A DNA stretch of 64,000 nt, from positions 62,001-126,000 of the forward strand of contig NZ_JAPDDT010000017.1 in assembly GCF_025950235.1 (NCBI RefSeq). The letters are read 5' to 3'. Within the stretch, counting starts at the first letter, position 1. The number at the start of each line of letters is the position of its first letter. The translations under genes were made by a program, and so were the position numbers. The DNA comes from Luteolibacter arcticus. Lineage in GTDB: Bacteria; Verrucomicrobiota; Verrucomicrobiia; Verrucomicrobiales; Akkermansiaceae. This document shows positions 9,001-16,537 of this stretch, piece by piece. A model generated the notes under the pieces. That model did not search any database. It was not told where the DNA came from and saw only the letters and a program-made list of their open reading frames with translations.

Positions 9001-10951
9001 CGAGAATACCGGTGCCGTCTCGCCCACCGCCGTCGCCTACACCTCGGCCCTCACCATCTCGGGCCAGAAAACGCTCAAGGCCCGCGCACTCAGCGGCGGC
9101 GTGTGGAGCGCGCTCAATGAAGCCGTCTTCTCCACGCTTTCCAACGAATCCATCTTCAAACCGGCCGGCGACGCGACTTGGACCACCAACTCGAACTGGA
9201 CCCCATCCGGATATCCCAATGGCTCCGGCAAGCGCGCCGTCATCAACTCCCCCACCGCCACCGATCGTGATGTCAGCCTCGCCGCCCCGATCACCGTCGG
9301 CAGCATCCGCTTCGACGCCACCAACTCCTTCTTCCGCAATCGCATCGACGACGAGCTCACCGGCAAAACGCTCACCTTCAACGGCTCCGGCCAAGAATCC
9401 CAGATCAAAGTGGATGGCAATGGCACCGGCTTCGTCGAGTTCGAGGTGGTCGCCGGCAGCATCCTCTCCAGCACCTTGGAACTGCAGGTCAACCAGCTCG
9501 ATGGCGACGAAGAGCACGGCGCTCTCCGGCTCCGCGAACGCTGGAGCGGCCCCGGCGGCCTGCGCAAGACCGGCCTCGGCGTGGCTTCCCTAACAGGCGA
9601 GGACAAGGACTTCACCGGCGCACTCTCGATCGTCGAGGGCGTCTTGCAAGTTTCCGAGCCATCCACACCCGCGCTGGCCTCATCCATCACCGTCACCCCT
9701 GGCGGCCAACTCCGGTTGACCTCCGGCAGCACACTCGGCGTGCCCCGCGTTTATGGCTTCACCAAGCCGCTCAAGATCTCCGGCCAAGGCCGCGGTCTCG
9801 CGATTCCCGATGACTCCGGCCAGGGCAAGCAAGGCGCGCTTCGCTACGATCCCGGCAATGGCGAAAACCACGCCGTCCTCCCCGTCGCGGTGCAACTCAC
9901 CGCGGCGGCGGGCATCCATGTCGATGGTGCATTGAACCGCCTCGAACTCACCTCGCCGCTCACGCCCGCCGCCCACGCTCTAACAAAGTCCGGAGGTGGC
10001 CTCCTTCATCTCAAGACCGCGAATGCCGCCTTCACCGGTCCGGTCACCGTCGCCACTGGCACGCTGGAACTCACCGGCTCGCTCGGCTCGCCGGTCACGC
10101 TCGGTGCCACTGGCGTCCTCACCGGTCACGGCACCACCGGAGCGATTTCCGGAGATGGCACCATCGACCTGGGCAGCAAGATCCTCAAGGCCCCCCTCCT
10201 GAGCGGCACCATCGTCTCCGCCGTGCTCGCTAATCCCGGCTCGCCCGCCTACACCCAGCCCACTGCTGCGGGGAATGGCCTGCTTTCCATCGATGGCATC
10301 ACCGCTCCACCCGACTTCTGCCGCATCTATCTGCCGAATGCCGGCAGCACCTTCCGCGGCGTGATCTTCGCCCCATGGGACATCGATCTCGCCGGAGCAA
10401 TCAACGCCGCTGTTTGCGAAGTCTATCGTCCCGATGGCACCGGCTGGTCACTCGCCACGAATGCCCAGGTCGTCACCGTCCCCGAGATCGCCAACTTCGG
10501 CAGCGGCGCGGTCAACGGCCACATCGTCGAGGTACGCCTCGGCGCTGCCCCGGCCTCCTTCACCACGTGGCAGGAGTTGAATTTCCCGATCGCCGCCGAA
10601 CGCAACAACCCTGCCATCGGCGGCCCCGAGGCCACCCCGCGCAAGGACGGCATCGCGAATCTGCTGCGCTACGCGCTTGGCATCGGCCTTGCCGAATCGC
10701 CCCGCGCCAAGCTGCCTCGCCTTGAGAACTTCTCAAACCGCCGCGAGTTCAGCTTCCCCTTCGATCCCGGCCGCGACGACATCGCATGCCTTGTCGAAGT
10801 CACCAACAGTCTCGGCAGCTGGCAGAATGCCTCAGTCATCTTTGACTCCCGTACCGACTACCCCGGCGACATGGAGAATGGCTGGCTCACCGTCACCGAC
10901 ACCGGCTACGCCACCCGCCGCTTCTACCGGCTGCGTGTGATCATTCGGTAA
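6038..10951 (+). CDS. Giant secreted CotH / LamG / lamin-tail protein
   Basis: A 1637-residue secreted protein. ATG 6038 is preferred over 5990 because it gives a clean signal peptide (MPPLRHYALTLLASLALAIW). Order, approximate: lamin-tail domain (VISEFQSSNG..WVELYN, 25-100); a LamG/concanavalin domain (110-335); a chitobiase-C-terminal-like Ig domain (TLRYTLDGSEPS, 435-500); a CotH kinase-like domain (DAGLRVHGGASR, SPKKAFRLAF, LVHLYINGIYWGIYNPCERP, YRFFVWDAEMTL, 570-960); a second chitobiase-type domain (IYCTLDGTDPR); PATR-like beta-strand repeats (1070-1440); then the shared C-terminal module (KDGIANLLRYALG ... RRFYRLRVI). CotH proteins are atypical kinases that phosphorylate secreted proteins; that role here is inferred. 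Nothing shows the target. Confidence 0.85.
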   Translation: MPPLRHYALTLLASLALAIWCRGDVVISEFQSSNGATLLDEDGDPSDWVELYNRGSSSVNLTGWGLSDRTDDPFKWVFPAVQIAAGQRLVIWCSAKDRTGAATVIADSPDDIPGLVLWLKAEGQSYTDGQSATTWTDTSGRTNHGTAPSSSNRPVFKTNRINGKPAFQFSRSQSQEFRLPTSGFKGMTSLNNYSLFAVSKWSGSGVPSGIFGAWNTSDPTTETHLEVGTLGAVSFRTAAMNQIEAEAASTNDEWAVLSATVAGTQDSPMARLYKNGQMVGSRGQGPGPVPLSSLSQMAVGSSYSTGRNFSGDIAELLLYDRPLNAPELAFLDVHLGSRYALPGGTLPTGPKIHTNFSIDSDGESLVLTRPTGTTEDLVPAAIMPQDASHGRSPESGNTWKWFASPTPGQPNAALSYGPPLVKPVLSAPRGFKTSTFSLGITHPESGVTLRYTLDGSEPSLTNGSTYSSPISINKTRVVRAAAFKSTALPSRAIATNSYIFLNDVVTQTSRPTGYPANWGEFTQTSYSISPNVAALSGYSTTMKAALAGLPSLSISLAPDDMFGEEGIYTDSTQHGLEEVVSAEWLTGDNSFDTQIDAGLRVHGGASRYHTKSPKKAFRLAFRGEYGEGRLRVPIFSNEGTPLADFNGLILRANFNNSWISLTSSERDRALAFQDQWMRDTQLAMHGMGSRGNLVHLYINGIYWGIYNPCERPDAEFSASYFGGDPEDYDAMNHDGVVDGDNIAWNTMRDLARAGITTPAQYTAIKQYLDVDQYIDYMLLNFYGSNQDWPDNNWTATRLRSEGAGYRFFVWDAEMTLHSPTSNRTNPPNSDLAENDNPGMLYTALRQNAEFRLRFADRARRYLYNGGALTPAALSARFTAAAAKAQPGIFAEQARWGAYRKEILDLDGPSPLYALNPHWLAARDWLLGTYFPARTTNLINQLKAVSLYPNVDAPTFSQHGGQLTAGQTVSITAPAGTIYCTLDGTDPRVENTGAVSPTAVAYTSALTISGQKTLKARALSGGVWSALNEAVFSTLSNESIFKPAGDATWTTNSNWTPSGYPNGSGKRAVINSPTATDRDVSLAAPITVGSIRFDATNSFFRNRIDDELTGKTLTFNGSGQESQIKVDGNGTGFVEFEVVAGSILSSTLELQVNQLDGDEEHGALRLRERWSGPGGLRKTGLGVASLTGEDKDFTGALSIVEGVLQVSEPSTPALASSITVTPGGQLRLTSGSTLGVPRVYGFTKPLKISGQGRGLAIPDDSGQGKQGALRYDPGNGENHAVLPVAVQLTAAAGIHVDGALNRLELTSPLTPAAHALTKSGGGLLHLKTANAAFTGPVTVATGTLELTGSLGSPVTLGATGVLTGHGTTGAISGDGTIDLGSKILKAPLLSGTIVSAVLANPGSPAYTQPTAAGNGLLSIDGITAPPDFCRIYLPNAGSTFRGVIFAPWDIDLAGAINAAVCEVYRPDGTGWSLATNAQVVTVPEIANFGSGAVNGHIVEVRLGAAPASFTTWQELNFPIAAERNNPAIGGPEATPRKDGIANLLRYALGIGLAESPRAKLPRLENFSNRREFSFPFDPGRDDIACLVEVTNSLGSWQNASVIFDSRTDYPGDMENGWLTVTDTGYATRRFYRLRVIIR

Positions 10952-11319
10952 ACAGCCCGTTGGGATCACGTGGCTACGGAGTCGAAAGACTCATCTCCGC
11001 CGCCTGCTCAATAGCGGACTCCAATTCCAAAGCTCCGCGTCCTAACGAAACGGCTTCTCCTCTTACTAATGGGACCGCCCATTTCTCCGTCCCAACGGGA
11101 CGATTCATAAAAGCCCGGCACGAAGTGCCGGGGCGACGTGCCGAACACCATCGCGTCCTGAAAGCGACGCCTCATGCTTCTTGCGGCTGAATGCCGGACG
11201 GGCTCGGAAGGGCCGCAGCGCTCTCGCGGTAGACGATCCGCACGATGAAAACGCTCACTCTTCGCCCATGGCACCCGCACCCCGCCGGAACGACGAAGTC
11301 GTCCCGCTACCGAAGACGA
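10952..11319. repeat. Gene-free stretch with small palindromes
   Basis: No convincing gene between the CotH gene and the next one. Two perfect hairpins stand out: CGTCCC-AAC-GGGACG at 11088-11102 and CCCGGCAC-GAA-GTGCCGGG at 11114-11132, separated by 11 bases, in the style of verrucomicrobial intergenic palindromes. The short open frames here have no start signal or recognisable product. Confidence 0.5.
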
Positions 11320-11348
11320 GCCCAGCCCCGCAAACCGCGGAGCCGGGC
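11320..11348 (-). terminator. Hairpin at end of PATR gene
   Basis: GCCCAGCCCCGC - loop AAACC - GCGGAGCCGGGC: a 12-base stem whose two imperfect positions would be G-U pairs in RNA. It lies 12 bases past the stop of the leftward PATR gene. There is no T-run, so it could also be a transcript-stabilising hairpin. Confidence 0.45.
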
Positions 11349-11359
11349 CCTTCGAAACC

Positions 11360-14300
11360 TCACTGCGGCGTCACCTCGAGGCGCACGAAGAACTTACCCG
11401 CCCCGGTCGGCAACGTGTAGCTCACCGAGCCGGCCGTATTGCTCAATTTCGGATCGGTCTCCAGCACCGGCTCCCACGTGGTCAGGTTCGTCGAGGTCTT
11501 CACCACGAACTGGGTGCCATACGCCGACCTCGCGATCTTCCCGCCATTCGGCCACGCAACCGCGCCGCCGACCACGCCGGGATTCGCGGTGAACCCGGCG
11601 GCCGCGTTCATGAAATACTCGATGCCGTTGTCCATGCCGTCGCCGTCGAAGTCCTGCTCCGCCGTCTGCCCGCCGGCATTGTCGTCCGCCCAACTGTCGT
11701 AACCTGCCACCGCACCGACATGGACCACGCCGGTTCCGGAGAAACGGACATCATCGATGTGCGCCGCACCGGACCCCGTCGCGCCCCAGGTACCATCGTC
11801 CTGCTGCACCCCGGCGAAGAAGAGCGTGCCGACGACCTCCGTGCCGATCACATCGACCTTCGCGCCACTGGCGATCACCAGCTTCCCGGCATCGAGCAGC
11901 GAATCACCATCCACCGCCAGAATCCCGGCATTCACCACAGTGTCGCCGCTATAGGTATTGGCACCGGTGATCGTGAAGGTGCCGCCACCGCTCTTGATCA
12001 GACCGCCGGTTCCGGAAATCACACCGGCGAAAGTCGTGCTGGCATCGCCCTTGCCGCCCGTGGTCAACGTCGCGGAGCCGAGCAGCACTTGGCCATCCGG
12101 CTCGTCACCCGCCAATGATCCGATCGTGTTGTCGAAGCCATTGAGATCGAGTTTCCCGCCGATGCTGTGGTTGGGAATGATGAAGTGCGAGTTCGGCGAG
12201 AAGACGTTGGCCGCACCAGCGCTCATCACATTCTCCCGGATATACGTGTCGCCGCTGTAGGTGTGCAGGCCGGAGAATTGCATCACCTGGTTGACCGAGC
12301 CACCCCACTGGATCGTCAGCGCGACCGTCCCACCGTTGCCACCATCCTCGATATTTCCGGCCCATACCGGTGCGGCGGTGTCGCGTGCCGCGAGCACCAA
12401 CTGCGAGGCTCCGGTGCCGCTGTTGGTGATGGTTCCGCCGGTGCCGCTCACGCGCTTGAGCCGGTTGTTGATACCATTGGTGCCGGTGTCGTTGAGGTCC
12501 CAGACACCGCCATTGATGATGGCCTCGTTGCCAAAGGCGCCATTCCATACCTGGGGCGATGCGGCGAGCTGATAGGTGGGATCCATCCGGAGCGTGCCTC
12601 CGTTGAGCGTGATGTTGTTGAAGCCGGCATGCGTGGTCTTCCCATAGACCACCGTGCCTTCCTCCACGCGCAGGCTCATGCCACCCACCGTCGCGATTCC
12701 CGCGGCTTCATCGATGGTCAGCGTGTTGGCGCCACTCTTGACCACCGTGCCACCGCCGTTCGTTCGGCGGAGCGCACCCTCCCAGCGAATGTCACCGGTT
12801 CCGTGGATCGTGAAATCACTGATCACGAACCCGGCATCCGCCGCGGGATTGAAGCCCGCCGTCACCTTCGCCTCCGTGGCGGAGCTGTTGGTGATGGTGC
12901 CTCCGCCTCCGGCATTGGTCAGCAAGTTGGCGATTGCCTTGCCGTTGAGATCCAGCGTCGCGGCGGCGGAGCCGATGTGAAGCGTCCCCGTGCCGAAGGC
13001 GCTGTTGGTTCCCGCCTGCAAGGTGCCACCTGCCAGCGTGGTCGTGCCACCGTAAGAGTTCGCGCCGGAAAGCAACAGCAACTCTGCGCCGGTCTTCGTG
13101 ATCGATACCAACGCCCCGGGACCGCTGTCGGAAATCACGCCGGAAAGCGTGGTCGGGAAGTCACCTTGCACCGTGACCGTGGCATTCGCCGCGACAGTGT
13201 TGGTGATGTTGCCGGCGCTATCCATGAAGCCCGCACTCACCGCGGTGCCCTTCACATCGAGGTTGGTGTTCAGAGCCAGCGTGCCGACGCTGAAGGAAGT
13301 GCCACCGAGATGAACACCGCCGCTACCGGCCATCGTTAGGATCGAGGTGGGGCCGGTGATGCTGCTTGCGGAAACCGTCAGCGGATTGCTGCTGCTGTTA
13401 GACCAGGTCTGATCCGCCGCGATTTGGAGCGTGGACATCGCCAGCGTCGCCCCGCCGTTGCCGCTTTCCACCGTGATGCCGCCCGATTGGAGGGCGAGCA
13501 AGTGGGTGCCGCTGGTGGTCACCGCCGCGGAGCTACCGCGATAGGTCAGGCCGAGAATGTCGAAGTTGCCACCGAGCGTGTGGGTCAGATTGGTCGGCGC
13601 GTTGTTGTTGAAGTAAACCTGCGTGCCCGCGCCCGGGCTGGTGTTGATGAAGGTCGCTCCCGCCGCGCTGGTGGTGAAGTTCCCCTGCCCCGCCGTGTTG
13701 TCGCTCCAGTTGCTGCCCTTCGTGCCGGACCAATACGCCGTGGCCGGAGGCGTCGCACCGCTGGTGTGGAGGATGATGCTGGTCGCCGTGACTTCCAGCG
13801 AACCGGAGACGCCGAAGGCCAGCGAGTGATTCGCCAACGTAACCGCACCCACCGTGGTCCCCATACCGGTAGCAAAGCCCGCGCCGCTGCCGCTGCTGAA
13901 GGACGCCAGGATGTACGACTGGCCCGCTTGCACCCCCAGGTTCGTAACGGTGATGGAAACACCACCGGCATCCACGGCCAGACCGTTGAAAATGTTCAGC
14001 GTGTCGCAGGTCACGCCGCCGACCTCCACGTTCAGCGTCGCGGTGTCTGCACCGGATGCGCCGCCCAGCGTCATGCCGGTGGCTCCGCCGACATTGAGCA
14101 TGGAACTCGCGGCTCCATTGATCAGATCGATCGTCGCATTCGCCCCCGTCGCGGAGGCCGCATTGGTCACCGTCAAGTTGCCAGTGGGATCGAGCAGACC
14201 ACCGGCATTCACCGCCACCGCGTTGAGCGTCTTGCCGTCCGCCACTTTCAGCGTGCCGGTGCTGTTCACCGCGACCGCGCTGTTAGGCATCGAGCCGGAT

Positions 14301-15217
14301 GAGCTAATCTCCAGCGTTCCCCCTTGCACCGTGGTCGCAGCCGTATGGAGGTTCGAGCCCGACAGCGTCAGCGTGCCTGTGCCGACCTTGGTCAGCGCGA
14401 CATTCGTCCCTCCGGTGTTGGAGCGAAAGCCCCCGTTGAAAGTCGTGTTCGTGTTCAGCGCCCCCACGCTGACGGTGGTAGTCGCCGCCGCGTTGTTGCG
14501 AATCTGCGCTCCTCCGGCGAGCGAGCCGAAGTGGAGCGTGCCGAGCCCGAGGTTCAGCGCGATCCCGCCCGCCACGTCGCGGTTGAGCACCCACGCCGCC
14601 GAAGCACTGCCCGAGGTCGCGGTGTTGAAGGACGTGCGGTTGTTGCCATCGTTCGTCTGGGTGAAGGTGCCGGTGAAGCCGCTGTTGTCGCCATTGAAGG
14701 TCACACCCCGCGCACCACCATTTCCCGCCGTCTGGGTCAGCGTTCCATTCCCGGTTAGATTCCCGTTCAGCGTGAGATTGCCGGCGGCGACATTGCCCAC
14801 ATTGAGATTCAACTGCCGCGCCCCCGAGACCGCGATGTTGCTGGCGATCGTCTGGTTGTTGGCACCGCCTGCCATCACGATGTTCCCGGTCAAGCCGATG
14901 GTCCCGGAGCCAATCGTATAGCTCGTCGTCGCGGCAGCCGTGAACGTGATGCCAGCCACCTCAAAGGCGCTCGAGGTTGCCAGATCGTTCGTGAGCGTCG
15001 CCCCCGCCGTACCGGCAGCGGCGAAGGTCCAGGAGTCACCGGAAACCGGAGCCGGACCCGCGCCCGCCTCCCAGTTCGTCAGCGTCGAAAGGTTCGCATC
15101 CGCATTGCCGCTCCATGTGCGGACGGCGGCGGAAGCGGAGAGAGAAAGCATCGCCGGCCCGAGTGCGAGAGCAGTGGCGAGCAGGGCAGAGCGGGACGAA
15201 ACGGTACAAGTGTTCAT
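11360..15217 (-). CDS. Secreted PATR beta-strand-repeat protein
   Basis: A 1285-residue exported protein. Start ATG 15217 gives a signal peptide ending LSLSASA; the frame is open 24 codons further upstream but without a better start. It consists of tandem autotransporter-associated beta-strand repeats, for example GTGTLTLSGSN, GTLEISSSG, TFTITGANTYSGDTVVNAG, which are expected to form a long right-handed beta-helix on the cell surface. No autotransporter barrel follows. Instead the C-terminus carries EQDFDGDGMDNGIEYFMNA and ends FFVRLEVTPQ, the module shared by six proteins of this window. It is divergent from the LacI regulator and may be under its control. Cargo, ligand and function are unknown; adhesion or polysaccharide binding is plausible. 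Confidence 0.85.
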   Translation of the reverse strand: MNTCTVSSRSALLATALALGPAMLSLSASAAVRTWSGNADANLSTLTNWEAGAGPAPVSGDSWTFAAAGTAGATLTNDLATSSAFEVAGITFTAAATTSYTIGSGTIGLTGNIVMAGGANNQTIASNIAVSGARQLNLNVGNVAAGNLTLNGNLTGNGTLTQTAGNGGARGVTFNGDNSGFTGTFTQTNDGNNRTSFNTATSGSASAAWVLNRDVAGGIALNLGLGTLHFGSLAGGAQIRNNAAATTTVSVGALNTNTTFNGGFRSNTGGTNVALTKVGTGTLTLSGSNLHTAATTVQGGTLEISSSGSMPNSAVAVNSTGTLKVADGKTLNAVAVNAGGLLDPTGNLTVTNAASATGANATIDLINGAASSMLNVGGATGMTLGGASGADTATLNVEVGGVTCDTLNIFNGLAVDAGGVSITVTNLGVQAGQSYILASFSSGSGAGFATGMGTTVGAVTLANHSLAFGVSGSLEVTATSIILHTSGATPPATAYWSGTKGSNWSDNTAGQGNFTTSAAGATFINTSPGAGTQVYFNNNAPTNLTHTLGGNFDILGLTYRGSSAAVTTSGTHLLALQSGGITVESGNGGATLAMSTLQIAADQTWSNSSSNPLTVSASSITGPTSILTMAGSGGVHLGGTSFSVGTLALNTNLDVKGTAVSAGFMDSAGNITNTVAANATVTVQGDFPTTLSGVISDSGPGALVSITKTGAELLLLSGANSYGGTTTLAGGTLQAGTNSAFGTGTLHIGSAAATLDLNGKAIANLLTNAGGGGTITNSSATEAKVTAGFNPAADAGFVISDFTIHGTGDIRWEGALRRTNGGGTVVKSGANTLTIDEAAGIATVGGMSLRVEEGTVVYGKTTHAGFNNITLNGGTLRMDPTYQLAASPQVWNGAFGNEAIINGGVWDLNDTGTNGINNRLKRVSGTGGTITNSGTGASQLVLAARDTAAPVWAGNIEDGGNGGTVALTIQWGGSVNQVMQFSGLHTYSGDTYIRENVMSAGAANVFSPNSHFIIPNHSIGGKLDLNGFDNTIGSLAGDEPDGQVLLGSATLTTGGKGDASTTFAGVISGTGGLIKSGGGTFTITGANTYSGDTVVNAGILAVDGDSLLDAGKLVIASGAKVDVIGTEVVGTLFFAGVQQDDGTWGATGSGAAHIDDVRFSGTGVVHVGAVAGYDSWADDNAGGQTAEQDFDGDGMDNGIEYFMNAAAGFTANPGVVGGAVAWPNGGKIARSAYGTQFVVKTSTNLTTWEPVLETDPKLSNTAGSVSYTLPTGAGKFFVRLEVTPQ

Positions 15218-15326
15218 GGGTTGTGTGGAGTGATTCCTCGGGTGCCGGATGGGTTCTCGGGTTCCCGCGGGTCGATTGGGCGATCTCATCTCCTCCTATT
15301 GTTTCCTTCCCGCCATGCCCCCCTGC

Positions 15327-15346
15327 TTTACACTGGTAAATTGACA
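15327..15346 (+). promoter_or_regulatory. Candidate operator and -35 between PATR and LacI genes
   Basis: TTTAC-ACTG-GTAAA, a perfect five-base inverted repeat, is directly followed by TTGACA (15341-15346). The pair lies 58 bases before the LacI-family start and 110 bases before the divergent PATR start. No good -10 box is visible at normal spacing, so this is tentative. It could be an autoregulatory site. Confidence 0.3.
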
Positions 15347-15403
15347 CGTCCCCTCATCTCGGAGACACATTCACCGTGGTAAGATCCTTCCCGTAGCAAA
15401 CCC

Positions 15404-16453
15404 ATGACACCGGAACCTGAGAATCGCCGCTACAGCCTGCGGGACATCGCACGACAGCTCGGCGTAAGCCACGCCGCCGTCTCCATGGCACTGCGCGATA
15501 GCCCGCGCATCTCCGTCCCGCTCAAGGAAAAGATCCGCAAGTATGCCGAGCAAGTCGGCTACCGGCCCGATCCCATGCTCACCGCCTTGGCAAGCTACCG
15601 GCAGGGAAAATCGAACCCGTCTATCCAAGCGGCCATCGCCTGGATCAATGCCTGGCCCGAGCCGGAAAACCTGCGCGCCTACCGCGAGTTCGATGCCTAC
15701 TGGCATGGCGCCACCGCAGCCGCCGCGAAGTTCGGCTACCGGCTCGAGGAGTTCCGCGTGGGCCGCGAGTGCAGCCCGCGGCGCCTCCACCAGATCCTCT
15801 CCACCCGCGGCATCCGCGGCCTGCTCCTGCCACCCCATCAGATCCAACCGGACTGGGCCGACTTCCCCTGGTCATCGTACTCGCTCGTCCGTTTCGGCCG
15901 CAGCCTCGGCGAACCGCACACCCATCTCGTCACCGCCGACCAGGTCGCCAATACCATGCTCGCCATCCGCGAGATCCTCACTCGCGGCTATCGCCGTGTC
16001 GGCCTCATCACAGAGTTGAGACGCCTTCAGGAAAGCGGCCACCTCTTCGAAGGCGGCTACCTGCTCGCCCAGCGTTCAATCCCCGAGGCCGACCACGTCC
16101 CGGTCATGGCGCTCGGTGCCTTTCCCACCGGCCAACGCGCCAAATCCATCGCCGCCTGGATCAAGAAACACCGCGTCGACGCGATCTTCACCGACGTCGC
16201 CGAGGTGCCGGATCTGCTGAAGAAACAAGGCATCCGCATCCCTGACGACGTGGCCCTCGCGGTGACCAGCGTGCTCGACGCGCATGCCGACGCCGGCATC
16301 GATCAGCACCCCGAGGAAATCGGCCGCGTCGGCCTGCTGATGCTGAACTCCCTCATCAACGACGGCGCCCGCGGCATCCCCAAGATCTTCCGCCAGATCC
16401 TCGTCGAAGGGTCATGGGTCGATGGATCAACCCTGCCGGATCGCCGCTGTTAG
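15404..16453 (+). CDS. LacI-family transcriptional regulator
   Basis: A 349-residue cytoplasmic DNA-binding protein. The N-terminal helix-turn-helix is YSLRDIARQLGVSHAAVSMAL (about 10-30), followed by the hinge region RISVPLKEKIRKYAEQVGY, which is the LacI signature. The remainder is a periplasmic-binding-protein-like effector domain (GIRGLLLPPHQ, RGYRRVGLITE, VDAIFTDVAEVPDLLKKQGI, DVALAVTSV). Position between a PATR gene and the alpha-galactosidase/uronyl hydrolase operon suggests a sugar effector from plant polysaccharide. Its stop codon is within a TGTTAG motif. Confidence 0.9.
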   Translation: MTPEPENRRYSLRDIARQLGVSHAAVSMALRDSPRISVPLKEKIRKYAEQVGYRPDPMLTALASYRQGKSNPSIQAAIAWINAWPEPENLRAYREFDAYWHGATAAAAKFGYRLEEFRVGRECSPRRLHQILSTRGIRGLLLPPHQIQPDWADFPWSSYSLVRFGRSLGEPHTHLVTADQVANTMLAIREILTRGYRRVGLITELRRLQESGHLFEGGYLLAQRSIPEADHVPVMALGAFPTGQRAKSIAAWIKKHRVDAIFTDVAEVPDLLKKQGIRIPDDVALAVTSVLDAHADAGIDQHPEEIGRVGLLMLNSLINDGARGIPKIFRQILVEGSWVDGSTLPDRRC

Positions 16454-16481
16454 CAAACGACGCCGCACAGGCCTCTTCTTC

Positions 16482-16510
16482 GTAGGCGCGGTGGTAACAC
16501 CGCGGAAGCC
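16482..16510. repeat. GNRA-hairpin repeat, solo copy (GTAGGCGC family)
   Basis: GTAGGCG then stem CGCGGTG - loop GTAA - CACCGCG (16487-16504) then GAAGCC. It lies between the convergent LacI and GH36 stops. It matches copies at 53650 and 53753 in the flanks while the stem bases differ in a paired manner. It may double as a bidirectional terminator. Confidence 0.6.
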
Positions 16511-16537
16511 ACCACAAAAGCGCCCATCCCCCTTGAG

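Noticed and set aside
12167..14302. Long + frames inside the minus-strand PATR gene
   Set aside because: Arg/His/Gly-rich shadows of the repeats; no conserved domain.
11360..15217. Classical type V autotransporter
   Set aside because: PATR repeats suggest it, but none of the proteins ends in a membrane beta-barrel; each ends in the EF-like module.
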